A stretch of DNA of 44,941 nucleotides. It comes from Saprospirales bacterium. Its GTDB lineage: Bacteria; Bacteroidota; Bacteroidia; Chitinophagales; Saprospiraceae. This document shows positions 1-8,419 of the stretch, one piece after another (position 1 is the first letter of the stretch; each line of letters begins with the position of its first letter). The stretch is taken from positions 1 to 44,941 of the forward strand of contig PAAY01000005.1 in the NCBI GenBank assembly GCA_002698985.1, read 5' to 3'. The notes beneath the pieces are model-generated. The model was not told where the DNA came from, made no database searches, and saw nothing but the letters and a program-made list of their open reading frames with translations. Made by a program: the position numbers and the translations under genes.

Positions 1-80
1 ACTCATTGGGTGATTGTTCTTCGTGTAAGTTGTGCAAAACTCAAACTTAGAACTTTCACCCTTTTATACATTAAATACTT

Positions 81-488
81 TCACGGACTATTGAACCAAT
101 AAAATCTATATTTTTTGCTATAAAAAAAACAACCAAGGGCATAAATTATTACTACAACTACCCCATAGCTACCCCACCAAGCATTGAATGATGTGTCCCA
201 TGAGGCAGAACTTCCCAAGACATTTGAAGTCGAATAGAAACCTACCCAATCAAAGAATGTCATCACAATGGCTATAATTGCCAACAAATAAGGAATGTTG
301 GAGTTTTGGACATCTTTCGAATGACCTTTTCCTTCTGACACGAATTGTGTCCGCTTGGAAATTATTAGGTTTAGCTCTTCTTCTGTTATCCCAATTGATT
401 CTGCTCTCTTCAAAATCACTCTGTAGTCATCCTCGGAGATTTTACCGTTTAAGAGAGCAATGTCAATTAACTTAATAAGCTCATCCAT
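81..488 (-). CDS. Small two-helix membrane protein, unknown function
   Basis: Predicted 135-residue protein starting at the ATG with complement at 486-488. The frame stays open to a TTG at 530, but that TTG directly follows a stop codon, so the ATG is the more natural start. The N-terminal ~50 residues are a soluble helical segment (MDELIKLIDIALLNGKI onward, with acidic and basic residues alternating), resembling the short helical domains at the front of many Bacteroidota membrane proteins. Two hydrophobic segments follow (roughly residues 66-85 and 108-125), then a short aromatic tail. The gene lies in A+T-rich DNA unlike the G+C-rich core of the window. I do not recognise a family. Confidence 0.6.
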   Translation of the reverse strand: MDELIKLIDIALLNGKISEDDYRVILKRAESIGITEEELNLIISKRTQFVSEGKGHSKDVQNSNIPYLLAIIAIVMTFFDWVGFYSTSNVLGSSASWDTSFNAWWGSYGVVVVIIYALGCFFYSKKYRFYWFNSP

Positions 489-530
489 ATCCAGGCAGTT
501 AAAGTTTAAATTTGTACTGGCAGTTGCCAA

Positions 531-783
531 TTACCAGTGGGTCAAATGTAAATTGACGAGGTCTTTTCAACCAAAACAAACCATGAAACCCTCCAAAAAA
601 GACCATGAATGCATATAATTGGGTCATGAACCATTTAAGTTTGCCTTCCTGTGTTCAAAATCATTAGACTTCCCCTCAATACAGCCAAACACACTTGATA
701 GAGCATGTTTTCATACTCATCAGTTTTGATGGAAATTTGAAATGTAAGTTTTTAGGAAATGGCAATCATATTAAACCTACAAG
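531..783. other. Intergenic, nothing recognised
   Basis: A+T-rich spacer between the divergently oriented small membrane protein and the esterase. It presumably carries both promoters. I see no clear TAnnTTTG box, hairpin or repeat that I would defend. Confidence 0.4.
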
Positions 784-1956
784 ATGATTAAACACCTATT
801 CATTGTGCTAATCCTGGTGAGCGGAATTAGCCAGATTAAGTCGCAGGATGCCGGACAAATGGTAATCGGCACAGCGAAAATTCTCCACTCCAACATTTTG
901 AACGAAGACAGAGAATATTGGGTCAGCCTGCCGGAATCTTATTCCGATGAAGCTTTGTCCTACAGGAAATATCCATTGCTCATAGTGCTCGACGGAAACG
1001 TCCATTTTAAGGTAATATCAGGAATGGCCAATTACATGGGTGCCGACAGATACAGGAGCTGGAAAATTCCTGAAATGATTGTAGTCGGCATTCAAAACGT
1101 TGACAGAAGGCGGGATTACACACCAGACAAAATCATTACCGTAAGAGAAAACAACTCAGGTGGAGGAGAACGATTTCTCAGTTTTTTAGAAGATGAGCTA
1201 ATCCCTGAATTGGATAAGAATTACAGAACGACATCCTATAGAATCCTGTTTGGGCATTCATTGGGCGGCTTGCTGGCAACCCATGCCTACCTAAAAGAAG
1301 AGACCCTTTTTAACGCATTCATCGCCGTTGACCCAAGCTTTGGAACCTGGGACGAAGAAACCATGGACAAGAAATTAGCAGCAGTGACCAACCGGACGTT
1401 TGACAGATACATCTACATAGCCACCGCAAACTGGGGGAAAAGAAATATCAGAAACCGGGATCGCCACGTGAGACTTTTTGAGGCATTGAATAACAAATGT
1501 GAAGGTGAATTTCCGGCAAAACTGGAATACTTTGAAAATGAAAGCCATAGTTCAGTTCCTCTGATAGCATTTCACAACGGCATTTCAAGCATTTTTGATG
1601 GCTATGGAATTTCCTATAGAGATGTAAAAAGCACGGATCAATTAATTCAACATTTTCAGTCCATCTCACAGCGGCTGTCATGGGAATTCAAACCTCCGGA
1701 AAATCTTGTGAACCGCGTTGGCTACAGAATGCTTCAAAGTAGAAACCCGGACAACAAGTCCAAGGCATTGGCATTTTTCCTCCTGAATACAGAAAATTAC
1801 CCCGGTTCATTCAATGCCTTTGACAGCCTCGGCGAGGCCTTCGAAATTCTGGGAGAGCCTAAAAAAGCAATCGAGAACTACAAGAAATCTCTCGAGCTCA
1901 ATCCAATGAATGAGCATGCCGCAAGGAAAATAGAAAGCCTGGAACGCAAGGATTAA
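784..1956 (+). CDS. Secreted esterase (alpha/beta hydrolase, esterase-D type) with C-terminal TPR
   Basis: 390 residues. A signal peptide covers about residues 1-20, ending near SQIKSQDA. The body matches the PF00756/COG2819 esterase family, which includes Fes/IroE-like hydrolases. It shows the LLIVLDGN strand at 65-72, a nucleophile elbow GHSLGG with Ser159, and a late catalytic-type His255 in ENESHSS. The acid residue is probably in the 219-228 stretch, but I cannot assign it with certainty. Residues ~325-385 form TPR-like helices (KALAFFLLNTENYP, then EAFEILGEPKKAIENYKKSL). This hydrolase-plus-TPR architecture is common in Bacteroidota periplasmic or exported proteins. The natural substrate cannot be read from the sequence. 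The gene appears monocistronic. Confidence 0.85.
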   Translation: MIKHLFIVLILVSGISQIKSQDAGQMVIGTAKILHSNILNEDREYWVSLPESYSDEALSYRKYPLLIVLDGNVHFKVISGMANYMGADRYRSWKIPEMIVVGIQNVDRRRDYTPDKIITVRENNSGGGERFLSFLEDELIPELDKNYRTTSYRILFGHSLGGLLATHAYLKEETLFNAFIAVDPSFGTWDEETMDKKLAAVTNRTFDRYIYIATANWGKRNIRNRDRHVRLFEALNNKCEGEFPAKLEYFENESHSSVPLIAFHNGISSIFDGYGISYRDVKSTDQLIQHFQSISQRLSWEFKPPENLVNRVGYRMLQSRNPDNKSKALAFFLLNTENYPGSFNAFDSLGEAFEILGEPKKAIENYKKSLELNPMNEHAARKIESLERKD

Positions 1957-2105
1957 ATAATGATTAACACATGGCTGGAACTTTAACACCGGAAAATACC
2001 AGCTTCGTCGCTGACGACAGACTTAGTCCGGCAGATATTATCCTTCAAAAACCATCTGTTTTGAGGTTCATAACTTTTTTGAAGTGAACTTACTTATCAA
2101 TAATT

Positions 2106-2492
2106 ATGAGTAAATCGGGAAAAAGCGTTTTTACTTTCGGTGTGTATTTGGCCGCTATTGGCATTTTATTGTTATTCATTCCAAATGTGCTGATCACACC
2201 TTTTGGCATCGAGCCTGCCCGTGAAGTATGGATCAGGCTTTCGGGCATTTTGCTCATGGCACTTTCAGTGTATTACATCCTTGCGGCCACGCATGAAATT
2301 GTCGTGATAATGAAAGCTACTGCCTTTATAAGGCTTACCATCATTTTCTTCTTTTCTGCATTTGCAATTTTGGACTTGGTGTCTCCGAACATCATTATCT
2401 TCTCAGTGATTGATTTTCTGGGAGGTATTTGGACACTATCGATGTTGTCCAGTGAGGGGCATTTTGGTCATAAAGGTATTGGTAGTTCCTGA
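2106..2492 (+). CDS. Four-helix membrane protein, unknown function
   Basis: 128 residues, nearly all hydrophobic, with four predicted membrane helices (about 8-28, 42-62, 70-90, 95-113) separated by very short loops and a short polar tail. The size and layout resemble small DoxX-like or DUF-type membrane proteins, but no diagnostic motif is visible. The ATG follows an A+T-rich stretch with no Shine-Dalgarno, as is normal in this phylum. The stop lies 12 bp before the converging tsaD stop, with a run of nine C between them. Confidence 0.7.
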   Translation: MSKSGKSVFTFGVYLAAIGILLLFIPNVLITPFGIEPAREVWIRLSGILLMALSVYYILAATHEIVVIMKATAFIRLTIIFFFSAFAILDLVSPNIIIFSVIDFLGGIWTLSMLSSEGHFGHKGIGSS

Positions 2493-2504
2493 CTCCCCCC
2501 CCCT

Positions 2505-3506
2505 TCACCACTCCAACCGTGCATCCGGCACCACATCTTGCGAAGCGAAGTCCCCTTTGAGGAATTTGTAATAGCCAGCCAGGGCGATCATGGCGGCGTT
2601 GTCGGTGCAGAATTCAAAGCGGGGGATGTAGGTGTTCCAGCCTTCTTTTTTTCCCATTATTTCCAGTGCGGAGCGAAGGCCTGAGTTGGCGGAAACGCCA
2701 CCGGCGATGGCTATTTCCCGGATGCCTGTCTGGCGGGCTGCTCTTCGCAATTTGGACAGCAGGATGGTGACGATGCGGTGTTGTACGGAAGCACAAATGT
2801 CGGCCAGGTTGTTTTTAATGAATTCGGGGTCTTCTTTCACCTTGTCCCGCAAAAAGTACAGGATGGCGGTTTTGAGTCCGCTGAAACTGTAGTTGAGGTC
2901 CGGGATTTTTGGTTCCGGGAATTCGAATACCGGTTTACCTTCTTTGGCCAGTTTGTCAATGAGTGGGCCGGCGGGATAATCGAGGCCGAGGAGTTTGCCG
3001 GTTTTGTCGAAGGCTTCACCGGCAGCGTCGTCGAGGGTGTGGCCGAGCACTTCCATGTCGAGGTAATCCCTGACGAGGACGATTTGTGTGTGACCGCCCG
3101 AAACTGTGAGGCAGAGAAAGGGGAAGCTGGGTTTGGGATCTTCGGCAAAATGAGCCAGCACGTGCGCCTGCATGTGGTGTACCTCCACCAGAGGTATGTT
3201 CAGGCTCATTGCGAGGGCTTTGGAAAAGCAAGTGCCCACGATGAGCGAGCCGATGAGTCCGGGCCCGCGGGTGAAGGCAATGGCACTCAGTTGTTCTTTA
3301 GTCACACCTGCCTGTTTGAGGGCCTGATCCACCACCGGAACGATGTTTTCCTGGTGCGCCCGGGATGCAACCTCCGGCACCACCCCGCCGTACAAACGGT
3401 GAATTTCCTGGCTGGCAACGACATTGCTGAGTACCCGGCCATCGGCCAGGACGGCGGCAGCGGTGTCATCACAGGAGGATTCAATGCCGAGTATGACGTG
3501 GTTCAT
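2505..3506 (-). CDS. tsaD: tRNA N6-adenosine threonylcarbamoyltransferase
   Basis: 333 residues, full length for TsaD/Kae1/Gcp. Transfers the threonylcarbamoyl group to A37 of ANN-decoding tRNAs (t6A), working in the cytoplasm with TsaB and TsaE. The N-terminus GIESSCDDTAAAVL is the ASKHA nucleotide-binding start. The metal ligands are His111 and His115 in VHHMQAH. Further family blocks are TRGPGLIGSL (79-88), TVSGGHTQ, and the C-terminal CTDNAAMIALAG with the conserved Asp. An essential, single-copy gene in nearly all bacteria. A -7-like box lies ~60 bp upstream. Nothing is missing or truncated. Confidence 0.97.
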   Translation of the reverse strand: MNHVILGIESSCDDTAAAVLADGRVLSNVVASQEIHRLYGGVVPEVASRAHQENIVPVVDQALKQAGVTKEQLSAIAFTRGPGLIGSLIVGTCFSKALAMSLNIPLVEVHHMQAHVLAHFAEDPKPSFPFLCLTVSGGHTQIVLVRDYLDMEVLGHTLDDAAGEAFDKTGKLLGLDYPAGPLIDKLAKEGKPVFEFPEPKIPDLNYSFSGLKTAILYFLRDKVKEDPEFIKNNLADICASVQHRIVTILLSKLRRAARQTGIREIAIAGGVSANSGLRSALEIMGKKEGWNTYIPRFEFCTDNAAMIALAGYYKFLKGDFASQDVVPDARLEW

Positions 3507-3568
3507 TGCACTTCTTTTTTTGCCGAAGGAAAGAAAATGAATTTCAACGGCCTAATTTTGGCCCGGCC

Positions 3569-3577
3569 GCAAAAGTA
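3569..3577 (-). promoter_or_regulatory. Predicted sigma-A -7 box for tsaD
   Basis: Read on the minus strand, the sequence is TACTTTTGC, an exact match to the Bacteroidota -7 consensus TAnnTTTG. It lies ~63 bp before the tsaD start codon. The -33 element is less clear. Confidence 0.55.
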
Positions 3578-3683
3578 CCGGATTGCGCATTAAGCAGCAG
3601 CCGGCCGTTTACCGAAGGAAAAAAACATCATGAGAAAACTTGCCGCACCTGATTGTTAACCAACTAGCGTAAATCAAGCACAC

Positions 3684-4058
3684 ATGTTAGGCAGCAAGTC
3701 CAAAAGCAAACCAACCGGAAGCACCTCTACCCAAGATTCAGGCTCAGACACCTGTGTGGTAACCAAAGGTGCCAGTATTGAAGGCAAATTCACTTCCTCT
3801 GACAACGTCCGTTTCGATGGCAAAATGAAAGGAGAGTTTTCCTGTACCAATCGCCTGGTAATGGGTGAAAGTGCCAGCATCGAGGGCAATGTAATGGCAC
3901 AGGATGCGATTATCATGGGCAGCATCAAAGGGGAAGTCATCGTAAAAGGCAGCCTCCACCTGAAATCCACTGCCTTTATCGAAGGTAATATCCAGGCCAA
4001 GACCATGATCGTGGATGAGGGCGCCCGCTATGTTGGAGAATGCAAGATTGGGGGGTAA
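3684..4058 (+). CDS. Bactofilin (polymer-forming cytoskeletal protein), copy 1
   Basis: 124 residues. After a short polar, Ser/Thr-rich N-terminus (~1-25) comes the bactofilin domain (PF04519). Its short repeating strands carry regular Gly and hydrophobic spacing (ASIEGKFTSSDNVRFDGKMKGEF, IEGNVMAQDAIIMGSIKGEV, IEGNIQAKTMIV), which build a right-handed beta-helix that polymerises without nucleotide. Bactofilins scaffold envelope and wall enzymes at the inner membrane. A second copy lies at 40080-40523. The two share the fold and motif pattern but differ in tails. The gene is followed by a 230-bp spacer with two hairpins, then a membrane-anchored unknown and a DUF3822 gene. Confidence 0.9.
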   Translation: MLGSKSKSKPTGSTSTQDSGSDTCVVTKGASIEGKFTSSDNVRFDGKMKGEFSCTNRLVMGESASIEGNVMAQDAIIMGSIKGEVIVKGSLHLKSTAFIEGNIQAKTMIVDEGARYVGECKIGG

Positions 4059-4174
4059 GGCGGTTGGCTATGGAAGAGGCAATCGAAAAATTTACGCTCT
4101 TCCCAACCAAAATGAGCCTGGATGCATCTGTGAAAGGTCATCTGCGCAGGTGGGGCTGCAATAAGTAGCGGGTC

Positions 4175-4254
4175 GAAGCACAAAAAAATGTGCTTCTTCG
4201 CCGGGGAATTTGGGCTAATCCGTAAAATTGCAGCCTCAAACGCCAGCTGGCGTT
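4175..4254 (+). other. Two hairpins downstream of bactofilin
   Basis: Stem GAAGCACA (4175-4182) pairs with TGTGCTTC (4189-4196) around an A6 loop. A perfect 16-bp palindrome AACGCCAGCTGGCGTT sits at 4239-4254 and is followed by GAAAAAA. The first could end the bactofilin transcript, but neither has a T-tract on the plus strand, so a terminator role is only possible. Confidence 0.4.
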
Positions 4255-4289
4255 GAAAAAACTTTATCATTGCATCAAAACAAGCCGGA

Positions 4290-4877
4290 ATGAAAAAGCG
4301 CACCATCTTCAATGCTTTAATGTTTTTGCTCATCCTGTTTTTGGGCTATGTCCTTTTTGCCCAGATCAGGGAACCCATTGCTTTCCAAAGGGAAAAGAAC
4401 CGCCGCGAAAAGGCCGTCATTGACAAGTTGATCGAGATCCGTAAAGCGCAGGAATTGTATCGAGGAGTGACCGGCCATTTTGCCAAATCTTTTGACGAAC
4501 TGAAAAAAGGCCTTGAAGAAGGACAATTCACCGTCATCCAGGTTTACGGTGACCCCGACGACCCGGACAACCTGCAAGCCGTTACCTATGATACGACTTA
4601 CCTTCCGGCTATTGATTCAGTGCAAAAGCTGGGTCTCAAACTGGACGGATTGGGCAAAGTGCCTTTTGGCAATGGTGCTGAGTTTGAGATTTACGCAGAT
4701 ACGGTAAACTACCAGCAAACCCTGGTCGATGTCGTTGAAGTAGGCGCCCCTTACAAGGTCTTTATGGGTGAGTGGGCTGACAAACGCTTCAAGAAATACG
4801 ACGAACAATATGACCCGAACAAGTACATCAAGTTCGGATCTCGTACGAAGCCAATTCTCAGTGGAAGTTGGGAATAG
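4290..4877 (+). CDS. Membrane-anchored protein, unknown (pseudopilin-like helix)
   Basis: 195 residues. One N-terminal membrane helix (about 8-25, FNALMFLLILFLGYVLF) is followed by a charged amphipathic helix rich in Arg, Lys and Glu (REKNRREKAVIDKLIEIRKAQELYRGVTGHFA). The hydrophobic-helix-plus-LIEIRKAQ start resembles type II/IV pseudopilins, which often have an 'LxEIRxAQxxY' segment followed by a soluble domain, but no prepilin peptidase site is visible. The remainder is soluble and probably extracytoplasmic. Its stop codon overlaps the TTG start of the DUF3822 gene, implying translational coupling and one operon. Often found beside DUF3822 in this phylum; function unknown. Confidence 0.75.
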   Translation: MKKRTIFNALMFLLILFLGYVLFAQIREPIAFQREKNRREKAVIDKLIEIRKAQELYRGVTGHFAKSFDELKKGLEEGQFTVIQVYGDPDDPDNLQAVTYDTTYLPAIDSVQKLGLKLDGLGKVPFGNGAEFEIYADTVNYQQTLVDVVEVGAPYKVFMGEWADKRFKKYDEQYDPNKYIKFGSRTKPILSGSWE

Positions 4878-5725
4878 ACTATCACATAACGACTTCAGAA
4901 TTTGACAAGCGGAACACATCCGCTTACCAACTGTCCATCCTGCCTGGGATGGACAGTTTGGTTTATTTCATCACCTCCGGCGATGACCGTGCCCTCTTTT
5001 TGAAAACCATCCACTTTGCCCCTGGTACCGATGGCAAGCCCAATAGCTTTGCTGACAACCTGGCGCATTTTCTGGAAAAGGAGGAGCTGATGGGGTACCT
5101 CTTCCGAAGAATCCGGGTGGCACTGCCGCAAGCTCTTGCAGCGCTTGTGCCAAACCGCCTTTTTCAGGCTGAGGAATTGCCCACCTACCTGTCTGCACTC
5201 ACTGACCTTGCCGAAGGCGAAGTGACCCAGGCGGATGAATTGAGCTTCGGAGATATAAAAGTGGTGTACCAGCAAAATGTGGCGGTTGCCGACCTCCTTC
5301 GGAAAAAATTCCCCACTGCCCGGCTTTATGGAATGGCCACCCCTTTCATCGAAGCCGCAGCAAGGCTCAAAACCGAAACCCGGGAAAACTATGTGGTGCT
5401 GAACATCTATGAAGGCCGCCTGCAACTGGTCCACTTCAATGAGGGCAAAGCCCTGTTCTACAATTCTTTCCCCTTCCACTCCGCCAGCGATGTGATGTAC
5501 TACACATTACTCGTTTACGAGCAGTTCCAACTGGACCCTGCCAAAGTGCCGCTCCTGCTGTCAGGTGAATTGATGGAATCTTCAGACATCTACAAGATGC
5601 TCTTCCGCTATGTGGCCGACATTCATTTTACAGACCTGCCTGATTTTATCTCCTGGAACAAAAGATTCAACGACCTGCCCTCCCACCAGTTTTTTACGCT
5701 CTTTGGCCTGAGCAGGTGTAAGTAG
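4868..5725 (+). CDS. DUF3822 family protein (ASKHA-fold-like)
   Basis: 285 residues. It matches the DUF3822 family found almost only in Bacteroidota, usually just upstream of rsmD as here. The family looks like an actin/hexokinase-fold relative of type IV pilus PilM-like proteins. Recognisable parts are the N-terminal LSILPGMDSLVYFI strand pair, NYVVLNIYEGRLQLVHF near residue 175, and LLLSGELMESS near 235. The start is a TTG overlapping the last codons of the upstream gene. The next ATG would be at residue 28 and would remove the first conserved strand, so TTG is preferred. Cytoplasmic, function unknown. Confidence 0.85.
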   Translation: MGIDYHITTSEFDKRNTSAYQLSILPGMDSLVYFITSGDDRALFLKTIHFAPGTDGKPNSFADNLAHFLEKEELMGYLFRRIRVALPQALAALVPNRLFQAEELPTYLSALTDLAEGEVTQADELSFGDIKVVYQQNVAVADLLRKKFPTARLYGMATPFIEAAARLKTETRENYVVLNIYEGRLQLVHFNEGKALFYNSFPFHSASDVMYYTLLVYEQFQLDPAKVPLLLSGELMESSDIYKMLFRYVADIHFTDLPDFISWNKRFNDLPSHQFFTLFGLSRCK

Positions 5726-6050
5726 GGTTTAGGGAGTAGGGTGTAGGGAGTAGGGAGTAGGGAGTAGGGTGTAGGGTGTAGGGTGTAGAGTTTAGGGTTT
5801 GGGGAGTGCTGGCATTTTCATCTCTGTGGAACTTCTTGAAAACACTCTGTGCAACTCTGTGTAACACCTCTGTTTAACTCTGTGGTTAAAAAGTGTAGGG
5901 TGTAGAGTTTAGGGTGTAGGGTTTGGAGGCGCTAACATTTTCATCTCTGTGGAACTTCTTGAAATCACTCTGTGTAACTCTGTACAGCACCTCTGTTTAA
6001 CTCTGTGGTTAAAAAGTTTAGGGTGTAGAGTTTGGGGTTGCCAGCTCTCT
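5726..6050. repeat. GTAGGG/TTTAGGG low-complexity repeats and a ~125-bp tandem duplication
   Basis: From 5726 to 5803 the DNA is (GTAGGGA/T)n with 7-bp periodicity. A segment beginning CATTTTCATCTCTGTGGAAC and ending TTAACTCTGTGGTTAAAAAG occurs at ~5814-5896 and again at ~5936-6016, each followed by more GTAGGG/TTTAGGG, giving an imperfect duplication of about 125 bp. Reverse-complement relatives (CCCTAAACCCTACAC) occur at 42372-42428, and a shorter CTCTGTGGTTAA copy at ~21513. No coding potential. Confidence 0.8.
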
Positions 6051-6125
6051 CGATTCTTCAATTCCTCGGTTCCTCGGTTCCTCAATTTTGGGAACTTTGC
6101 ACTTCATTTAGCAGATACAAGATTT

Positions 6126-6662
6126 ATGAGGATAATAGGAGGACAATTCAAGGGGCGGCGTTTTCATCCACCGGCTGACAAGTGGCCCACCCGGCCCACT
6201 ACCGACTTCGCCAAAGAGGCCCTTTTCAACATTTTGCAAAACAGCTTTTACTTTGATGAAATAAAAGTGCTGGACCTCTTCGGTGGCACGGGGAGCCACA
6301 GTTATGAATTCATCTCCAGGGGATGCAGGGATGTAACTTATGTTGATAAATTCGGGCCGGCAGTGAAGTTTGTGAAGCAGACGGCCAAAAGCCTGGGCAT
6401 CGAAGAATACATCCATGCCTTCAGAATGGACGTTTTCAAATTCGTAGAAAACTGCACGCAGCAATTCGATTACATCTTCGCTGGCCCACCCTACCCCCTG
6501 CCCAACCTGGACAGTATTCCGGATGTCATCTTCGCAAACGAAATCCTGAAGCCCGGCGGCTGGTTCGTTCTGGAACACAACGCCAACCACAACTTCAAAG
6601 ACCATCCCCGCTTCCTGCAACAACGAAACTACGGCGGCACTTACTTCAGTTTTTTTGAATGA
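6126..6662 (+). CDS. rsmD: RsmD family 16S rRNA (guanine966-N2)-methyltransferase, altered motif IV
   Basis: 178 residues starting at MRIIGGQFKGRR. That N-terminus is highly typical of RsmD, so the upstream in-frame extension through repeat DNA is not used. RsmD methylates G966 (E. coli numbering) of 16S rRNA using S-adenosylmethionine. Motif I is LDLFGGTGS (49-57). The SAM-contact acid is in VTYVDK. The catalytic motif IV should read DPPY, but here is G120-P-P-Y: codon GGC where GAC is expected, a single-base difference. Either activity is altered or this is a sequence error or strain variant. The gene follows DUF3822 at a distance of 400 bp of repeats. Confidence 0.9.
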   Translation: MRIIGGQFKGRRFHPPADKWPTRPTTDFAKEALFNILQNSFYFDEIKVLDLFGGTGSHSYEFISRGCRDVTYVDKFGPAVKFVKQTAKSLGIEEYIHAFRMDVFKFVENCTQQFDYIFAGPPYPLPNLDSIPDVIFANEILKPGGWFVLEHNANHNFKDHPRFLQQRNYGGTYFSFFE

Positions 6663-6732
6663 GGTTTTTGATTGAGGTTTTTGAATCGTTTTTGAGGTTT
6701 TTCAACCCCTCATCCCTCATCCCTCATCCCTA
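6663..6732. repeat. GAGGTTTTTGA and CATCCCT simple repeats between convergent genes
   Basis: Three or four copies of TGAGGTTTTTGA-like units are followed by a 7-bp repeat CATCCCT x3 that abuts the stop codon of the converging PLP-enzyme gene. The same 7-bp repeat sits at the 3' end of the subtilase gene near 33977-34020. Confidence 0.75.
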
Positions 6733-7824
6733 TTAAAGTTTTCCCCACTGCTCTCCCGTTGTTAGCAGGTAATGACCGGCGATGTCCACCATCATGCAGG
6801 AATGGACGGGCAGGATGCCCACCAGGCCTCCGATTTTGAGTTTTTCGAAGAACGCTGGCGTGCAATGCAGCACCCCGTGTTCTTGCGAAAGCGAACGGAC
6901 GTAATTGCCAGGTTCGGGCAGGTTCCAGCCAGAGTCCGACAATTCCACGGGCAAGCCAAAAATTTCCGTTCCCTGCCATTGCATCCGGTCTTTTGAGAGG
7001 TGAATGCCGCCGCCGTAAACGATGGCTTCGTGGCGGTCAGGGTGGAGGGCCACCACCGGGCAGGCCAGGGCAACGGCCACGTTCTCCATCCGGCAGGAGC
7101 CGATGGCGACCTGCATCAGGTCGTAAAAAACGAAGTTGCCGGGGCGAATTTCATCGATGCCTTCCCATCCCTCATCGGCTACACTGCATGTCGGTGTGTC
7201 GCCGGTGGAAACTTCGAGGCTGGGAAACCGGGACAGGTATTTTGACTTCAGCATCCGCAAGATGGCGGTGCTTTCACGGTGTACCTTCAAAATTTCTTCG
7301 GAACTGCGTGCGGCATAGCTGTGGCCGGCATGGGCCAGAAAACCTTTGAAGGTCAGCAAATCGTGGCTTTCCATTTCCCGAAGGCAAGCTTCAATGCCAA
7401 TTTCATCCTCCGGCAACAGCCCGGTGCGGTGGGTACCCACATCTATTTTGACGAAAACACCGAGCGGGTGCCGCAGGTCTTTTTTCAGCCAGGCCAGCGA
7501 TTCGGCATTGACGACGAGAACGTTCAGACTGATTTGCGAAGCGAGTGAATTGATGGCTTCGGCTTCACGCAGGTTTACCGGAAAGGCAACGGTGATGTCT
7601 TTTATTCCTCCTTCGGCAAAATACCTGGCCATTGAAAAGGACGAACAGGTGAACTGCCCCACCCCTTTCGATTCAAAATAGCGGGCTATTTCGAGGCATT
7701 GAGCCGTTTTCAGGTGGGGCCTCAGGCGCAGCCCATGCCGCCGGGCTTTGTCCACCATTCGATCGATGTTGGCTTTGGCGACGGGCCAGTTGAGGAGCAC
7801 CGTAGGCGTGGCTATGTCTGTCAT
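6733..7824 (-). CDS. D-threonine aldolase / D-serine dehydratase-like PLP enzyme (alanine racemase fold)
   Basis: 363 residues from the ATG giving MTDIATPTVLLNWP. An upstream in-frame extension looks non-coding. The family is fold-type III PLP enzymes (D-TA/DSD, COG3616). The Schiff-base lysine is Lys39 in RPHLKT. The phosphate- and PLP-binding stretch VGTHRTGL lies near 143-150, and STGDTPTC near 210. Residues LPVHSCMMVD near 340 supply the His-x-Cys metal site expected for D-serine dehydratase or D-threonine aldolase. The enzyme cleaves or dehydrates a D-3-hydroxy amino acid using PLP and a divalent metal. Which substrate is used cannot be decided from sequence. Cytoplasmic; apparently monocistronic. 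Confidence 0.88.
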   Translation of the reverse strand: MTDIATPTVLLNWPVAKANIDRMVDKARRHGLRLRPHLKTAQCLEIARYFESKGVGQFTCSSFSMARYFAEGGIKDITVAFPVNLREAEAINSLASQISLNVLVVNAESLAWLKKDLRHPLGVFVKIDVGTHRTGLLPEDEIGIEACLREMESHDLLTFKGFLAHAGHSYAARSSEEILKVHRESTAILRMLKSKYLSRFPSLEVSTGDTPTCSVADEGWEGIDEIRPGNFVFYDLMQVAIGSCRMENVAVALACPVVALHPDRHEAIVYGGGIHLSKDRMQWQGTEIFGLPVELSDSGWNLPEPGNYVRSLSQEHGVLHCTPAFFEKLKIGGLVGILPVHSCMMVDIAGHYLLTTGEQWGKL

Positions 7825-8419
7825 GGTATTGCTGCATTTTGCACCCCCGGAAGCGGGATGGCGGTTTCGATGAAAATGAAAATTCGTTAAGCGTAGCGAG
7901 ACTGCCTTCAAAATAAGGCATGAAAGACGGCAAAAGATTTGCGATTTGCAAACCGAAGCGCCGGAATCCCATTAGCGTTTTTTACATTTTGAAAAGATTA
8001 ATAAGTATAGAATTTGCAATGCCCGGGAGTGGAAAGGAAAGTTGGCACAATTTTTTAAATTAAAAATATCGAAATGCAAGAACCCCCTCCTATTCCACAC
8101 GCAAACACATCTCGAGCACTACATACTATGAGAAAGTCCGGAAACCGAGCTTACTACACTCACTCCTTCCGAACTCCAGAAAATTCTTTCTGGGCCTTTC
8201 TCAAAAAAGACTTACCACACACAACTCCGTCAGCGAAAGTTGCTGGCTGAGACCGCTGCGAGGTTCTCTCAGCGATTGACACGATTCTTACATCCTTACC
8301 AAGACCATACACACCTTTACTGGAGCTGACAGACAGTAGCCAGGCGGCATTCGTATGCCCCGGTTGCAGGACAGTTCCGGTCAATTACCACGGATCCCAT
8401 TATTAACAATTATAATCTC
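7825..8419. other. Long leader/intergenic region upstream of the first HYR protein
   Basis: About 600 bp without a gene. TTTTG at 7987-7991 and TAGAATTTG at 8008-8016 resemble -33 and -7 elements with a roughly 17-bp gap, which would give a ~400-nt untranslated leader. Inside the leader are inverted repeats: GCTGAGA pairs with TCTCAGC (about 8246-8274), and GGCAT with ATGCC (~8346-8359). The string ACATACTATGAGAAA near 8121 recurs almost exactly in the leader of the downstream paralog (~12623). Confidence 0.45.

Noticed and set aside
2495-2503. Nine-C homopolymer as a phase-variation tract
   Set aside because: It lies between two stop codons, outside both reading frames and far from any promoter.
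2778-3593. Long plus-strand reading frame opposite tsaD (271 codons)
   Set aside because: It is fully antisense to an essential, well-conserved gene and its translation has no recognisable domain; a shadow frame.
5949-6125. N-terminal extension of the rsmD gene
   Set aside because: It runs through intergenic repeats; the MRIIGGQFKGRR start at 6126 is the family's true N-terminus.
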